A stretch of 64,000 nucleotides of DNA from Microbacterium sp. MPKO10 (GTDB taxonomy: Bacteria > Actinomycetota > Actinomycetes > Actinomycetales > Microbacteriaceae): contig NZ_JAPCHX010000001.1 in assembly GCF_026107415.2 (NCBI RefSeq), forward strand, positions 124,001 through 188,000, in the 5' to 3' direction. The translations under genes were made by a program, and so were the position numbers. Positions 34,479 to 42,808 of the stretch are shown here, one piece after another (positions within the stretch are counted from its first letter, which is position 1; the number at the start of each line of letters is the position of its first letter). Below the pieces are notes generated by a model. It was given only the letters and a program-made list of their open reading frames with translations. It did no database searches and was not told the origin of the DNA.

Positions 34479-35494
34479 TCGCCAAACGACCGGCGCAGCT
34501 TGCGTGCGGCGATCACCGCCTTGGCCTCGGCCTCGATCTTCTTGTCGATCATCGTCACGTCGCGGAGCGGCAGCTGAAGCGAGTACTCGGCCGCGATGCC
34601 CCGCTGCAACTGCCGAGCGCGTTCCAGCTCTGCTTCAACGCTGATCCCGAAGACGAGCGCCATGTTGCTCAGGTACAGCCAGATGAGAAACACGATGACA
34701 CCGCCGAGCGAGCCGTACGTGGCGTTGTAGCTTCCCGCGTTCGACACATAGAGCACGAACCCGACCGTCGTGATCGTCCACACCAGCAGAGCCGTCACCG
34801 CGCCGAGCCCAACGAAACGGAACTTCGACGGCTTCACGTTCGGAGTGAAGTAGTAGAGCACGGCGATGAGCGCGACAGCCGCAAGAACCAGCACCGGCCA
34901 CTTCGCGATGTTCCACGTCGCCACCGCAGCATCCCCGAGCCCGATGACGGATCCGACAAGGCGCGCGACGGGTGCGCTGACGATGAGCAGCACGGCCATG
35001 ATCGTGATCGCCACGAGGCTCATCGCCGTTACGAACAGCACGGTTGCGCGGAGTTTGAGCGCCGGGCGACCCTCGGTGACGCCAAACGCGCGGTTCGCCG
35101 CTCGCGTGAACCCGTCGACGTATTTCGAGGCCGACCAGATCGCACCAAGAATACCGAGAACGAGTCCGAGCCCGGCACCTGGCGCCGTCATGATCGTGGT
35201 GATCGGCCCCTCGAGGGTCTTCGCCGTCTCTTCCGGAGCAACATCATTCAGCATCTGGATGAGCCCGGTGCTCACCGACCCGTCGGCGTTGACAAGGGAC
35301 AGGATCGAGACGATCGCGACGAGGCCCGGGAAAAGCGCGAGCACGAGAAAATACGTGAGAGTTGCCGCGACATCGGCACCCTTGTTGACGGTGAACATCT
35401 GCACGGCGCGCATGTAGGCGGCCCGGATGCTGCGAAATCGCAGCCGCTTGGGGCGCTGCGACCCCGTGTCAGCGTTCTCACTCATCGTCGTCAC
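34475..35494 (-). CDS. YihY/BrkB-family inner-membrane protein
   Basis: 339 aa with about six membrane segments. Family features: KGADVAATLTYFLVLALFPG, a SASKYVDGFTRAANRAFGV segment, and YGSLGGVIVFLIWLYLSNMALVFG near the C-terminus. A charged C-terminal helix follows. Function of the family is not settled (lipid or envelope roles are proposed). The start overlaps the small upstream gene by 17 bp. Confidence 0.88.
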   Translation of the reverse strand: MTTMSENADTGSQRPKRLRFRSIRAAYMRAVQMFTVNKGADVAATLTYFLVLALFPGLVAIVSILSLVNADGSVSTGLIQMLNDVAPEETAKTLEGPITTIMTAPGAGLGLVLGILGAIWSASKYVDGFTRAANRAFGVTEGRPALKLRATVLFVTAMSLVAITIMAVLLIVSAPVARLVGSVIGLGDAAVATWNIAKWPVLVLAAVALIAVLYYFTPNVKPSKFRFVGLGAVTALLVWTITTVGFVLYVSNAGSYNATYGSLGGVIVFLIWLYLSNMALVFGISVEAELERARQLQRGIAAEYSLQLPLRDVTMIDKKIEAEAKAVIAARKLRRSFGD

Positions 35495-35714
35495 CGCTCA
35501 GCGCTGTCGCCACAACATAGACGGCTGCGGCGGCCGCGGCGATCCCCACGCCGATCGCCACGGGAACGATCTTCTCTCTGATCGCCGCGATCGTCTCGTC
35601 GAGCTCTTCCCTCAGCTCATCGATGTTCAGCTGCCGGACCCACGGCCCGACCTCGCCTGTCCGCTTCTCCCGGTCAACCGGAAGAACCATCGCCCGCCCC
35701 GCGTGTTCTGCCAT
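35478..35714 (-). CDS. Small single-span membrane protein
   Basis: 78 aa. An amphipathic helix (LNIDELREELDETIAAIREK) precedes one membrane span (about 50-70, IVPVAIGVGIAAAAAAVYVV) and an acidic tail, reminiscent of DUF3618 proteins. Overlap with the YihY gene indicates co-expression. Function unknown. Confidence 0.6.
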   Translation of the reverse strand: MAEHAGRAMVLPVDREKRTGEVGPWVRQLNIDELREELDETIAAIREKIVPVAIGVGIAAAAAAVYVVATALSGDDDE

Positions 35715-35770
35715 ACCGTCACGCTATGAGCATCCGGCCCGCCTGGCAAGAGCCGCGCCGTGCGTCGCGA

Positions 35771-36331
35771 TCAGGACACGGCGATCGGCGCCGCCGTCTG
35801 CGCGACGAGGAACGAGCGCATCTGCGCGAGGTGGAGCCGTTCGATTCCGTGCTCGTACACCGTCGTGAGCGTGAGTGACGGAGTGCCCGCCGTTGCCTCG
35901 GACACCATCTCACCGTGTGCCATCACCGCTTCGTCGTCGACCCACACGAAGGGGGCTGGAGAGTTCTCTTGGTCGGCGATGATGCTCTGTGCCTTCCACC
36001 AGCCGCGCCCGATATCTGAGCTGACAGCGTCGATATCCATGATCGCTCTGCCGCCGAACAGGCCGCCGAGCGCTGGAGCGAGGCTCGTCATCGACGCGTG
36101 CATCTCGTTCCAGGTTGAGAGCCACACAAGCTCCACATCGAACTCGTCGCGCAGGGCATCGAGCTCGGCCACGACCTCCGGAGCCCAGGTAAGAGGCATG
36201 CGACTCATCATGCCGCCGCCATACTCGATCTGTACACGCGTTGACTTCACCTCCGGGAAGGGTGGCTCGTCTGCGTTGATCGCTCCGTCGACGTCGAGGT
36301 ACAGGCGGGTCTTCGCCTCTGAGTGAGACAT
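35771..36331 (-). CDS. HAD-fold protein (RNA-repair-associated type)
   Basis: 186 aa. N-terminal LYLDVDGAINA is the HAD motif I Asp-x-Asp. VELVWLSTWNEM supplies motif II and FVWVDDEAVMAHG a motif IV-like acidic pair. The layout matches the small HAD domains named after Swiss Army Knife RNA-repair proteins. Substrate unknown. It stands alone between oppositely oriented genes. Confidence 0.65.
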   Translation of the reverse strand: MSHSEAKTRLYLDVDGAINADEPPFPEVKSTRVQIEYGGGMMSRMPLTWAPEVVAELDALRDEFDVELVWLSTWNEMHASMTSLAPALGGLFGGRAIMDIDAVSSDIGRGWWKAQSIIADQENSPAPFVWVDDEAVMAHGEMVSEATAGTPSLTLTTVYEHGIERLHLAQMRSFLVAQTAAPIAVS

Positions 36332-36458
36332 TGTGCTCCTTGCCGATCTGTGCGGGATGATCAGTCAACCATCCGGCTCTGACATCGCCCTGGAATCAGC
36401 TATGAATCAGCCATGCATCGGTTCGTTGGCCGCGAACGCATACGGCAAGATGGATGCT

Positions 36459-37376
36459 ATGACACGAGCGCTTTCAGGGCGGCAGATCACGCTGCGGCAC
36501 GGGGACTATTCGGCATCCATCGCTTCGATCGGCGCCTCACTGCGAGCGCTGCAGTATGCCGGCCGCGATCTCGTGGTTCCGTTCGACGCTGACGACGTGC
36601 GGCCCGCGTACCGCGGTGCGACGCTCGTTCCCTGGCCGAATCGGGTCGTCGACGGCCGCTATGCCTGGCGGGGCGCTGAGCATCAGCTGGCGCTGACGGA
36701 GCCGGCACGCGGACACGCGCTCCACGGGCTCGGTGCCTGGCTGGACTACGGGATCGTCGAGCAGACCGACGACGCCGTCACGCTGGGAGCGGCGATCCCC
36801 GCCCAGGACGGATATCCCTTCGCCCTCGACGTTGCCGTCGCGTTCCGTCTTGACGCCGACGGCCTGCACACCGCGGTCACGGCGACCAATCGTGGCGACC
36901 AGGCGGCGCCCTTCGGCACCGGTCCCCACCCGTATCTGGTGGCGGGCGAGGGCCGCGTCGATGACTGGGCCGCAACGATTCCCGCCGAGAACGTTCTGAC
37001 GGTCACCGAGGACCGCCTGATCCCGACGGGGCTCGAGCCGGTCGAGGGCACACGCTTCGACTTCCGCTTCGCGCACGCGATCGGGGACACGTTCATCGAT
37101 CACGCGTACACGCAGCTCGCGCGCGATGCCGAGGGAATCGCAGCGGTGCAGCTTCGTTCGCCGTCAGGGACGGGTGTCGAGATGACCTGGGACGACGCGT
37201 GCCCCTGGGTGCAGGTGCACACGGCAGACCGCGATGACGCTCCTGAGATCAGTCGCATCGGTCTCGCCGTCGAGCCCATGACGTGCCCGCCGGACGCGTT
37301 CAATTCAGGAACGGACCTCATCACGCTCGACCCCGATGCCTCGGCGACGGCGAGCTGGAGCATCCGTGCTCTGTAA
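36459..37376 (+). CDS. Aldose 1-epimerase family protein
   Basis: 305 aa from the ATG at 36459 (ATG at 36450 is equally possible; neither has a clear ribosome site). GalM fold: IASIGASLRALQYAGRDLV, YRGATLVPWPNRVVDGRY, RGHALHGLGAWLDY (catalytic His), TGPHPYLVAGEG and CPWVQVHTADR. It interconverts alpha and beta anomers of sugars such as galactose or arabinose in the cytoplasm. The stop codon is the first base triplet of a 3 x 16-bp tandem repeat. Confidence 0.87.
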   Translation: MTRALSGRQITLRHGDYSASIASIGASLRALQYAGRDLVVPFDADDVRPAYRGATLVPWPNRVVDGRYAWRGAEHQLALTEPARGHALHGLGAWLDYGIVEQTDDAVTLGAAIPAQDGYPFALDVAVAFRLDADGLHTAVTATNRGDQAAPFGTGPHPYLVAGEGRVDDWAATIPAENVLTVTEDRLIPTGLEPVEGTRFDFRFAHAIGDTFIDHAYTQLARDAEGIAAVQLRSPSGTGVEMTWDDACPWVQVHTADRDDAPEISRIGLAVEPMTCPPDAFNSGTDLITLDPDASATASWSIRAL

Positions 37377-37421
37377 CTACTGCACCGAGTAACTACTGCA
37401 CCGAGTAACTACTGCACCGAG
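37374..37421. repeat. Three perfect 16-bp tandem repeats
   Basis: TAACTACTGCACCGAG is present three times without change. The first copy supplies the stop codon of the epimerase gene. Confidence 0.9.
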
Positions 37422-37451
37422 CGTGCACCCACGCAGCCAGAGAGCCTCGCA

Positions 37452-37542
37452 CCGTTCAACCATTCGGAAAAACCACCCACCCCGCGGCGTGTCGCACACC
37501 GACACGCCGCAACGGGCAGCAAAATTCCGAATCGCTGAACGG
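37452..37542. repeat. ~90-bp palindromic repeat, copy A
   Basis: 91 bp with terminal arms CCGTTCAACCATTCGGAA and TTCCGAATCGCTGAACGG, and a perfect inner hairpin GCGGCGTGTCG/CGACACGCCGC. A second copy in the same orientation lies at 42691-42780, and the pair brackets the arabinoside operon. No ORF inside. REP- or MITE-like. Confidence 0.75.
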
Positions 37543-37585
37543 TCTCATCCGCCCGCGCGCACAACTCCCCCTCCCCCAACGCAAC

Positions 37586-37649
37586 TGAGCGCCAGTTCCG
37601 GAACCGGGCCCCAGAAAATTCTGTGGCGCAATTCCGAAACTGGCGCTCA
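37586..37649. repeat. 18-bp inverted repeat element
   Basis: TGAGCGCCAGTTCCGGAA pairs with TTCCGAAACTGGCGCTCA with one mismatch over a 28-bp spacer that holds CAGAAAATTCTG. It lies 44 bp after copy A in the 396-bp gap between the epimerase and GH51 3' ends. The rest of this gap shows no gene. Confidence 0.65.
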
Positions 37650-37772
37650 AGCGGTCTTTCGCAGGGGCGCTGGCTCTGCGGGTCCTCAGACAGCAGAAGT
37701 CCGTGGGCCCCGCCCCATCGCAGCCGCCACGCGCGCGGCGAGTTAGCCACGCCGCACGCGTCACAGCGGCCG

Positions 37773-39305
37773 CTACGCGCGCGTGACGTCGACCTCCACA
37801 ACCGCCCACGACAGCGCCGGGAGCCGGAGTGACAGCGTCGACCCATCGACCGAGACGCCGTCGAGCGGCGTCATCACGACCGGCTGCGCAGACTCCGTGT
37901 TCGACGTGAGGCGGTCACCGCCGTCAGGCACCGTGAGCACCTCAGCACGCGAGACACCGGATGCTGCAAAACCACCGAGCTTGACCGAGACATCCGCAGC
38001 CTCGTCAAGACCGCGGTTGGCGAGGAAGAACGCCACCTTGCCGTTCTCGTCGTCCCACGTGGCACTTACGTCGACGGCGTCAGCATCCCCGTATTTGGCG
38101 GTGTCGATCTTGTCGGACTCGACCGCCGTGCGCAGGATGGTGCCGCGTGCGAGCTGCGACATGCGCGCGAACGGCCAGAAGATGCTCTGGCGCCACGCCG
38201 GGCCGCCCTCTTCGCTGCGGATCGGCGCGATCACGTTGACCAGCTGCGCCTGGTTGGCGATGGTGACGCGGTCACCGTGGCGCAGCAGTGAGTTGAGGAA
38301 GGTGCCGACCACGACGGCATCCGTCACGTTGTACTCGTCTTCGATCAGGCGCGGGTGCTTCTGCCAGCTCTTCTCGACGTTGTGCGGCTGGTCGTCTGTG
38401 TCGAGGCCGCTCTGATACCAGACGTTCCATTCGTCGAACGAGAGGTTGATGCGCTTTCTCGACTTGCGCTGTGCCCCCACAGCATCCGCCGTGGAAATCA
38501 CCGACTCGATGAAGTAGTCCATGTCGACGGCGGTGGCGAGGAAGCTCTTCGCGTCACCATCGTGCTCCTGGTAATAGGCGTGCAGCGAGATGTAGTCGAC
38601 CTCGTCGTACGCGTGATTGAGTACGGCGTGCTCCCAGGCTCCGAAGGTCGGCATGCCCGTGTTCGAGCTGCCCACGGCGACGAGCTCGATCGACGGGTCG
38701 ACGAGCTTCATGGCCTTGCCGGCCTCCTGCGCGAGACGCCCGTACTCGTCCGGCGTCTTGTGACCGATCTGCCACGGCCCGTCGAGCTCGTTGCCGAGGC
38801 ACCACACCTTGATATCGAACGGATCCTCTGCCCCGTTCGCGCGGCGCATGTCGCTCCAGGCGGTGCCGCCCGGGTGGTTGGCGTACTCAACGAGTGCGCG
38901 CGCAGCATCCACGCCCCGTGTTCCGAGGTTGATGGCCTCCATCACCTCGACGTCGGCCTCGCGCGCCCAGTCCACGAATTCGTGCAGACCGAATGCGTTG
39001 GTCTCGATGGTGTGCCAGGCTCCGTCGATGCGCGTGGGGCGCTGGTCGACAGGCCCCACGCCGTCTTCCCAGTTGTAGCCCGAGACGAAGTTGCCTCCCG
39101 GGTAGCGCACGATGGTCGGCCCCATCTCTTTCACGAGCTCGAGCACGTCGCGGCGGAATCCACGCTCGTCTGCCTGAGGGTGTCCGGGCTCGTAGATGCC
39201 GGTGTAGACGCAGCGTCCCATGTGCTCCACGAACGAGCCGAAGATGCGCCGAGGCACGTCTCCGACACGGAAGTCGCGGTCAATGGTGATGCGGGCGGTG
39301 GTCAT
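37773..39305 (-). CDS. Alpha-L-arabinofuranosidase, GH51
   Basis: 510 aa, full GH51 length, with AAGGAG before the ATG. N-terminal FGSFVEHMGRCVYTGIYEP and VRYPGGNFVSGYNW. Acid/base Glu in KVWCLGNELDGPW (about 174) and nucleophile Glu in LSFDEWNVWYQ (about 296). A C-terminal beta-sandwich ends in LPALSWAVVEVDV. It has no signal peptide, so it trims arabinofuranosyl oligosaccharides after uptake by the ABC transporter encoded just upstream (36-bp gap). Confidence 0.93.
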   Translation of the reverse strand: MTTARITIDRDFRVGDVPRRIFGSFVEHMGRCVYTGIYEPGHPQADERGFRRDVLELVKEMGPTIVRYPGGNFVSGYNWEDGVGPVDQRPTRIDGAWHTIETNAFGLHEFVDWAREADVEVMEAINLGTRGVDAARALVEYANHPGGTAWSDMRRANGAEDPFDIKVWCLGNELDGPWQIGHKTPDEYGRLAQEAGKAMKLVDPSIELVAVGSSNTGMPTFGAWEHAVLNHAYDEVDYISLHAYYQEHDGDAKSFLATAVDMDYFIESVISTADAVGAQRKSRKRINLSFDEWNVWYQSGLDTDDQPHNVEKSWQKHPRLIEDEYNVTDAVVVGTFLNSLLRHGDRVTIANQAQLVNVIAPIRSEEGGPAWRQSIFWPFARMSQLARGTILRTAVESDKIDTAKYGDADAVDVSATWDDENGKVAFFLANRGLDEAADVSVKLGGFAASGVSRAEVLTVPDGGDRLTSNTESAQPVVMTPLDGVSVDGSTLSLRLPALSWAVVEVDVTRA

Positions 39306-39341
39306 GGATCTCCTTGTGTGTTACTTATCTGGTCAGCCGGG

Positions 39342-40241
39342 CTACTGTCCGCCGAAGCCGGTGGTAGCGATGCCCTTGATGATCTGGCGTTGGAAGAAGA
39401 GGAAGACGATGATGAGCGGCAGCGCGGCGAGAATCGCCATGGCCATGTTCTGGGCGTACTGGATACCGTAGGCGCTCTTCACCGTCTGCAGTCCGACAGG
39501 CAGCGTCATCAGCTGCGGGTCGTTGATGATGATGAAGGGCCAGAGGAAGTTGTTCCATGCCCAGACGAACACGAAGATGGATGCTGCCGCGAGAATCGGC
39601 CGCGACAACGGCATCACGATCGACGTGAACACGCGCAGCCGGCTCGCGCCGTCGACGCGCGCGGCCTCTTCGAGCTCGACGGGTATCTGGTCGAAGAACT
39701 GCTTGAGGATCAGCACGATGATCGGCTGCACGACCTGCGGGAGGATGAGCCCCCAGTACGTGTCGACAAGGTTCATCGCGAGCATCTCGTAGAACAGCGG
39801 CACGATGAGCACCTGCGGCGGAACGGCGATCGCCGCGATCACGATGATGTACACCGTCTTGTTGCCGCGGAACCGGATGCGCGAGAACGCGTACGCGGCA
39901 AGCGCTGAGGTCAGCACCGTGATGGCGGTGATCAACGCCGAGGTGAAGAGGCTGTTCCACGCCCAGATCGGCACGTTGCCCTCGGCGAGCACCTTCGCAT
40001 ACGCCTCGAGGGTGTACCCGTGGGCGGGGAAGAGCGTCGCGGACCCCGCAGCATCCGTCTCAGTTTTGAGCGAGGTGACGATCGCCCAGAAAAAGGGCAG
40101 CAGCCACGAAATGGCGAGCACGATCAGCACAGCAAGGGCGGCGATTCCGGCCGGGCCGAGCTTTTTACGCTTGACCGGGGCGATGGATGCTGCAGAGCGC
40201 CCCTCTGCAGGAACGGTCAGGTGTTCGGTCACTGTCGACAT
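39342..40241 (-). CDS. Sugar ABC permease (MalG type), arabinoside operon
   Basis: 299 aa with GAAGGAG upstream, following the other permease by 1 bp. Six membrane segments after a cytoplasmic N-tail of about 35 residues, EAA loop ELEEAARVDGASRLRVF, C-terminus FFQRQIIKGIATTGFGG. Imports arabino-oligosaccharides with the next permease and binding protein. No ATPase gene is present. Confidence 0.9.
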   Translation of the reverse strand: MSTVTEHLTVPAEGRSAASIAPVKRKKLGPAGIAALAVLIVLAISWLLPFFWAIVTSLKTETDAAGSATLFPAHGYTLEAYAKVLAEGNVPIWAWNSLFTSALITAITVLTSALAAYAFSRIRFRGNKTVYIIVIAAIAVPPQVLIVPLFYEMLAMNLVDTYWGLILPQVVQPIIVLILKQFFDQIPVELEEAARVDGASRLRVFTSIVMPLSRPILAAASIFVFVWAWNNFLWPFIIINDPQLMTLPVGLQTVKSAYGIQYAQNMAMAILAALPLIIVFLFFQRQIIKGIATTGFGGQ

Positions 40242-40242
40242 G

Positions 40243-41172
40243 TCATGCGCTCCTTCGCGCCGTGATGCGGAACTGGATCACCGAGACGATGATGATGAGG
40301 ATGAAGAAGATGTACGAGATCGCCGATGAATAGCCGAACCTGAATCCCGTGAAGCCGCTCTCGAAGATGTACTGAATAGCCGATCGCGTCGTTCCCGCCG
40401 GACCTCCCCCGGTCATCTGGTAAATCTGGTCGAAGACCTTCAGCGACGCGAGCAGCTGCAGGACGATCACCATAGCGGTCGTCGGCCCCAGCTGCGGGAT
40501 CGTGATCGAGAACAGCGTGCGCCAGGGGCCGGCCCCATCGAGCGATGCCGCCTCGTACTGGGTGTCCGGAATGTTCTGCAGCGCCGCGAGGTAGAGCAGG
40601 AAATTGAAGCCAATCGTCCACCACACCGTCGTGACGACGACGGAGAGCATCGCGAGGTCCGGATCCTGCAACCAGGTGACGGGGTCAACGCCGAACCAGC
40701 CGAGAATGGCGTTGAAGAGCCCGAGCTGCGGGTTGTACAGCCACACCCAGATGAGCGAGACCACCGTCGAGGCGAGCAGGTACGGCATGAAGAACGACAG
40801 GCGCCACAGCCATTGCCCGGGCAGCCCCGTGTTCACAAGGAGCGCGAGTGCAAGCGCGATCACGACGAGGGGAACGGTACTGAGGATCGTGAACCACACG
40901 GTGTTGAGCATCGACCGCCACATGTCGGGGTCGCCGAGTGCCTCCGCGTAGTTGGCGACGCCGATGAAGTCACCGCCGGCGCCGGTGAGGCTCTGGTTGG
41001 TGAAGCTCAGGTAGATTCCCCAGAAGATCGGCACGAGCATGAACAGAATGAACAGGATGCCGAAGGGGGCGATGAATCCCCAGCCGGTGAGGGTTTCCCG
41101 CGGTTTGCCTGGGTGCGACGACCGGGCCGTGGCTCCGGTGTCGGAAAGAACGTTTTGGGCAGTTGCCGTCAC
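40243..41172 (-). CDS. Sugar ABC permease (MalF type), arabinoside operon
   Basis: 309 aa, GTG start at 41172 with AAGGAG 7 nt upstream. Six membrane segments, EAA loop YEAASLDGAGPWRTLF and IYQMTGGGPAGTTR, as in UgpA/LacF-type permeases. Separated from the binding-protein gene by 55 bp that contain a small perfect hairpin. Confidence 0.9.
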   Translation of the reverse strand: MTATAQNVLSDTGATARSSHPGKPRETLTGWGFIAPFGILFILFMLVPIFWGIYLSFTNQSLTGAGGDFIGVANYAEALGDPDMWRSMLNTVWFTILSTVPLVVIALALALLVNTGLPGQWLWRLSFFMPYLLASTVVSLIWVWLYNPQLGLFNAILGWFGVDPVTWLQDPDLAMLSVVVTTVWWTIGFNFLLYLAALQNIPDTQYEAASLDGAGPWRTLFSITIPQLGPTTAMVIVLQLLASLKVFDQIYQMTGGGPAGTTRSAIQYIFESGFTGFRFGYSSAISYIFFILIIIVSVIQFRITARRSA

Positions 41173-41194
41173 AGCGAGACTCCTTCGTCGTCGC

Positions 41195-41211
41195 GCAGCG
41201 CCGTGCGCTGC
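41195..41211 (-). promoter_or_regulatory. Hairpin between binding-protein and permease genes
   Basis: GCAGCGC-ACG-GCGCTGC, a perfect 7-bp stem in the 55-bp gap. It is the third such hairpin at this operon position in the window. Confidence 0.5.
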
Positions 41212-41227
41212 CGAATCTGTCGTGCGC

Positions 41228-42568
41228 TCATACCGTCACCGGATTCGGCTTCGAGAGCAGGGTGTTGATGCGGGCGATGAATGATGAGAAGCCCGCTTCG
41301 GGCGTTGTGCCGCCGAGCATGACGCCCTGGATGGCGTCGAGGAAGTAGTTCTGAAAATCGGATCCAGAGCCCGTGAACCAGGCTGGCGGGTCGTAGTTGA
41401 TCAGATCAGCAGCATTCGCGTAATGCGCTTGTGGAATGAGGTCATCGTACGCCGGGTCTTCGATGACCGGCAGGTACGCGGGGATGTGCCCGGCGCCCGC
41501 CCACTCGATCGAGTCCTTGAGGAGCGTCGACATGAATTCGTATGCGGCACGACGCTTCGTCTCGTCGGGGTTCGATTGGTGGGGAAGCACGAAAGCGTGT
41601 GAATCCGCGTACACGGCGGGAGTGCCGAACAGTGTCGGAATCGTCGTGGCGTCGAAAGGGATCCCGGCGTCTTGCATCGTCCGCAGCTCCCAGACGCCCG
41701 AGAAGAGCAACCCGCTCTTCCCACCGGCGAACTCGGCGATGCCGTTGTTGATGTCGCTGTTCTTCGCGGCGACCGTGCCATCGACGAGCTTCGTCATGTA
41801 CTCGAGCGACTCGATCGCAGCATCCTCGTCGAACTGCGCTGGCTTGCCGGTCTCGAGCACCATGTCGGCACCGTGCTGCTTGTAGAACGTGTAGAACAGC
41901 CGCCACAGCTGCGCCCCATCGTTGAGGTATCCCCACGAGAGCCCGTGCTGACCGGTGACCTTCTGCATCTCGAGGGCCATGTCGAGAAACTCGTCGGGAG
42001 TCGACGTCTCGATGAGTTTTCCGTCTGACGCGAGAACTCCCGCGTCGTCGGCGACCTCGGTGTTGAAGAACATGATGAACGGGTGCGAATCGAGCGCAAC
42101 TGAGTAGAGCTTGCCGTCGGTGAACCCCTTCTCCCAGATGCGCGGCTTGAACGTGTCTTCGGTGATGTCGAACTCGGCGAGCAGGTCGAGATCCCACGGG
42201 TCAAGAAGTCCGCCGGGCGCCCATCCCGTCACACGGCTCGCGTGCATGATCGCGATGTCGGGAGCGCGACCACCCGCTGCAGCCATGGCGAGCTTCGTGT
42301 AATACGGGGCACCCCAGGCGAGAACCGTCTGGTCGACGGCGAGATCGCCCAGCTCTTTCTCGACCTCGGCAACGAGCGTCGCCATCGTGATGCCGTCACC
42401 GCCGCTGAGCAGGTGCCAGTACGAGAGATTCGTGATTCCGGATGCTGCGCCAGCGGCCGTGCAGCCGGTCAGCGCGGGGGCCGCGAACGCGCCGCCGAGC
42501 AGAGCGGCAGTTCCGGCAAGCATGCGGCGCCGCGACAGTGCGGGACCGCCCGGACGAGATCGTGTCAT
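41228..42568 (-). CDS. Tat-type sugar-binding lipoprotein, arabinoside operon
   Basis: 446 aa from the ATG at 42568, which lies 8 nt after AAAGGAG. Starts further upstream are too close to that site. A twin-arginine signal SRRRMLAGTAALLGGAF leads to the lipobox LTGC, so it probably folds before export. Family 1 binding protein: NLSYWHLLSGGDGITMATL, PDIAIMHASRVTGW, LLFSGVWELR. It heads the operon SBP-permease-permease-GH51. A 16-bp perfect palindrome lies 50 bp upstream. Confidence 0.9.
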   Translation of the reverse strand: MTRSRPGGPALSRRRMLAGTAALLGGAFAAPALTGCTAAGAASGITNLSYWHLLSGGDGITMATLVAEVEKELGDLAVDQTVLAWGAPYYTKLAMAAAGGRAPDIAIMHASRVTGWAPGGLLDPWDLDLLAEFDITEDTFKPRIWEKGFTDGKLYSVALDSHPFIMFFNTEVADDAGVLASDGKLIETSTPDEFLDMALEMQKVTGQHGLSWGYLNDGAQLWRLFYTFYKQHGADMVLETGKPAQFDEDAAIESLEYMTKLVDGTVAAKNSDINNGIAEFAGGKSGLLFSGVWELRTMQDAGIPFDATTIPTLFGTPAVYADSHAFVLPHQSNPDETKRRAAYEFMSTLLKDSIEWAGAGHIPAYLPVIEDPAYDDLIPQAHYANAADLINYDPPAWFTGSGSDFQNYFLDAIQGVMLGGTTPEAGFSSFIARINTLLSKPNPVTV

Positions 42569-42618
42569 GAACATCACTCCTTTGTGTTTGTGCGGGACAC
42601 CATCATGGAATCACCATC

Positions 42619-42634
42619 ATTACATCGATGTAAT
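42619..42634. promoter_or_regulatory. LacI-family operator of the arabinoside operon
   Basis: ATTACATCGATGTAAT is a perfect 16-bp palindrome between the binding-protein gene and the LacI gene, placed to overlap the operon promoter. Confidence 0.7.
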
Positions 42635-42690
42635 AGGCGGCGCAAGAGGTCCCTCGCACGAGAAGGTGCGATCACTGGATCAGACGATTA

Positions 42691-42780
42691 CCGTTCACAC
42701 ATTCGGAAAAAACAAAACTGTGCGGCGTGTCGCGGGCTGTCTCACCGCGTGTCGCCCAAAAGTTCCGATTCGTTGAACGG
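42691..42780. repeat. ~90-bp palindromic repeat, copy B
   Basis: 90 bp with arms CCGTTCACACATTCGGAA and TTCCGATTCGTTGAACGG and the shared core GCGGCGTGTCGC. Ends match copy A at 37452-37542. Same orientation, 5.2 kb apart. Its inner hairpin is more degenerate than that of copy A. Confidence 0.75.
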
Positions 42781-42808
42781 CGGCGCTATGGGCGGGCGCT
42801 CTCCCCTA

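Noticed and set aside
37452-37542. Insertion sequence or transposon end
   Set aside because: No transposase or target-site duplication is visible; only a short palindromic element can be supported.
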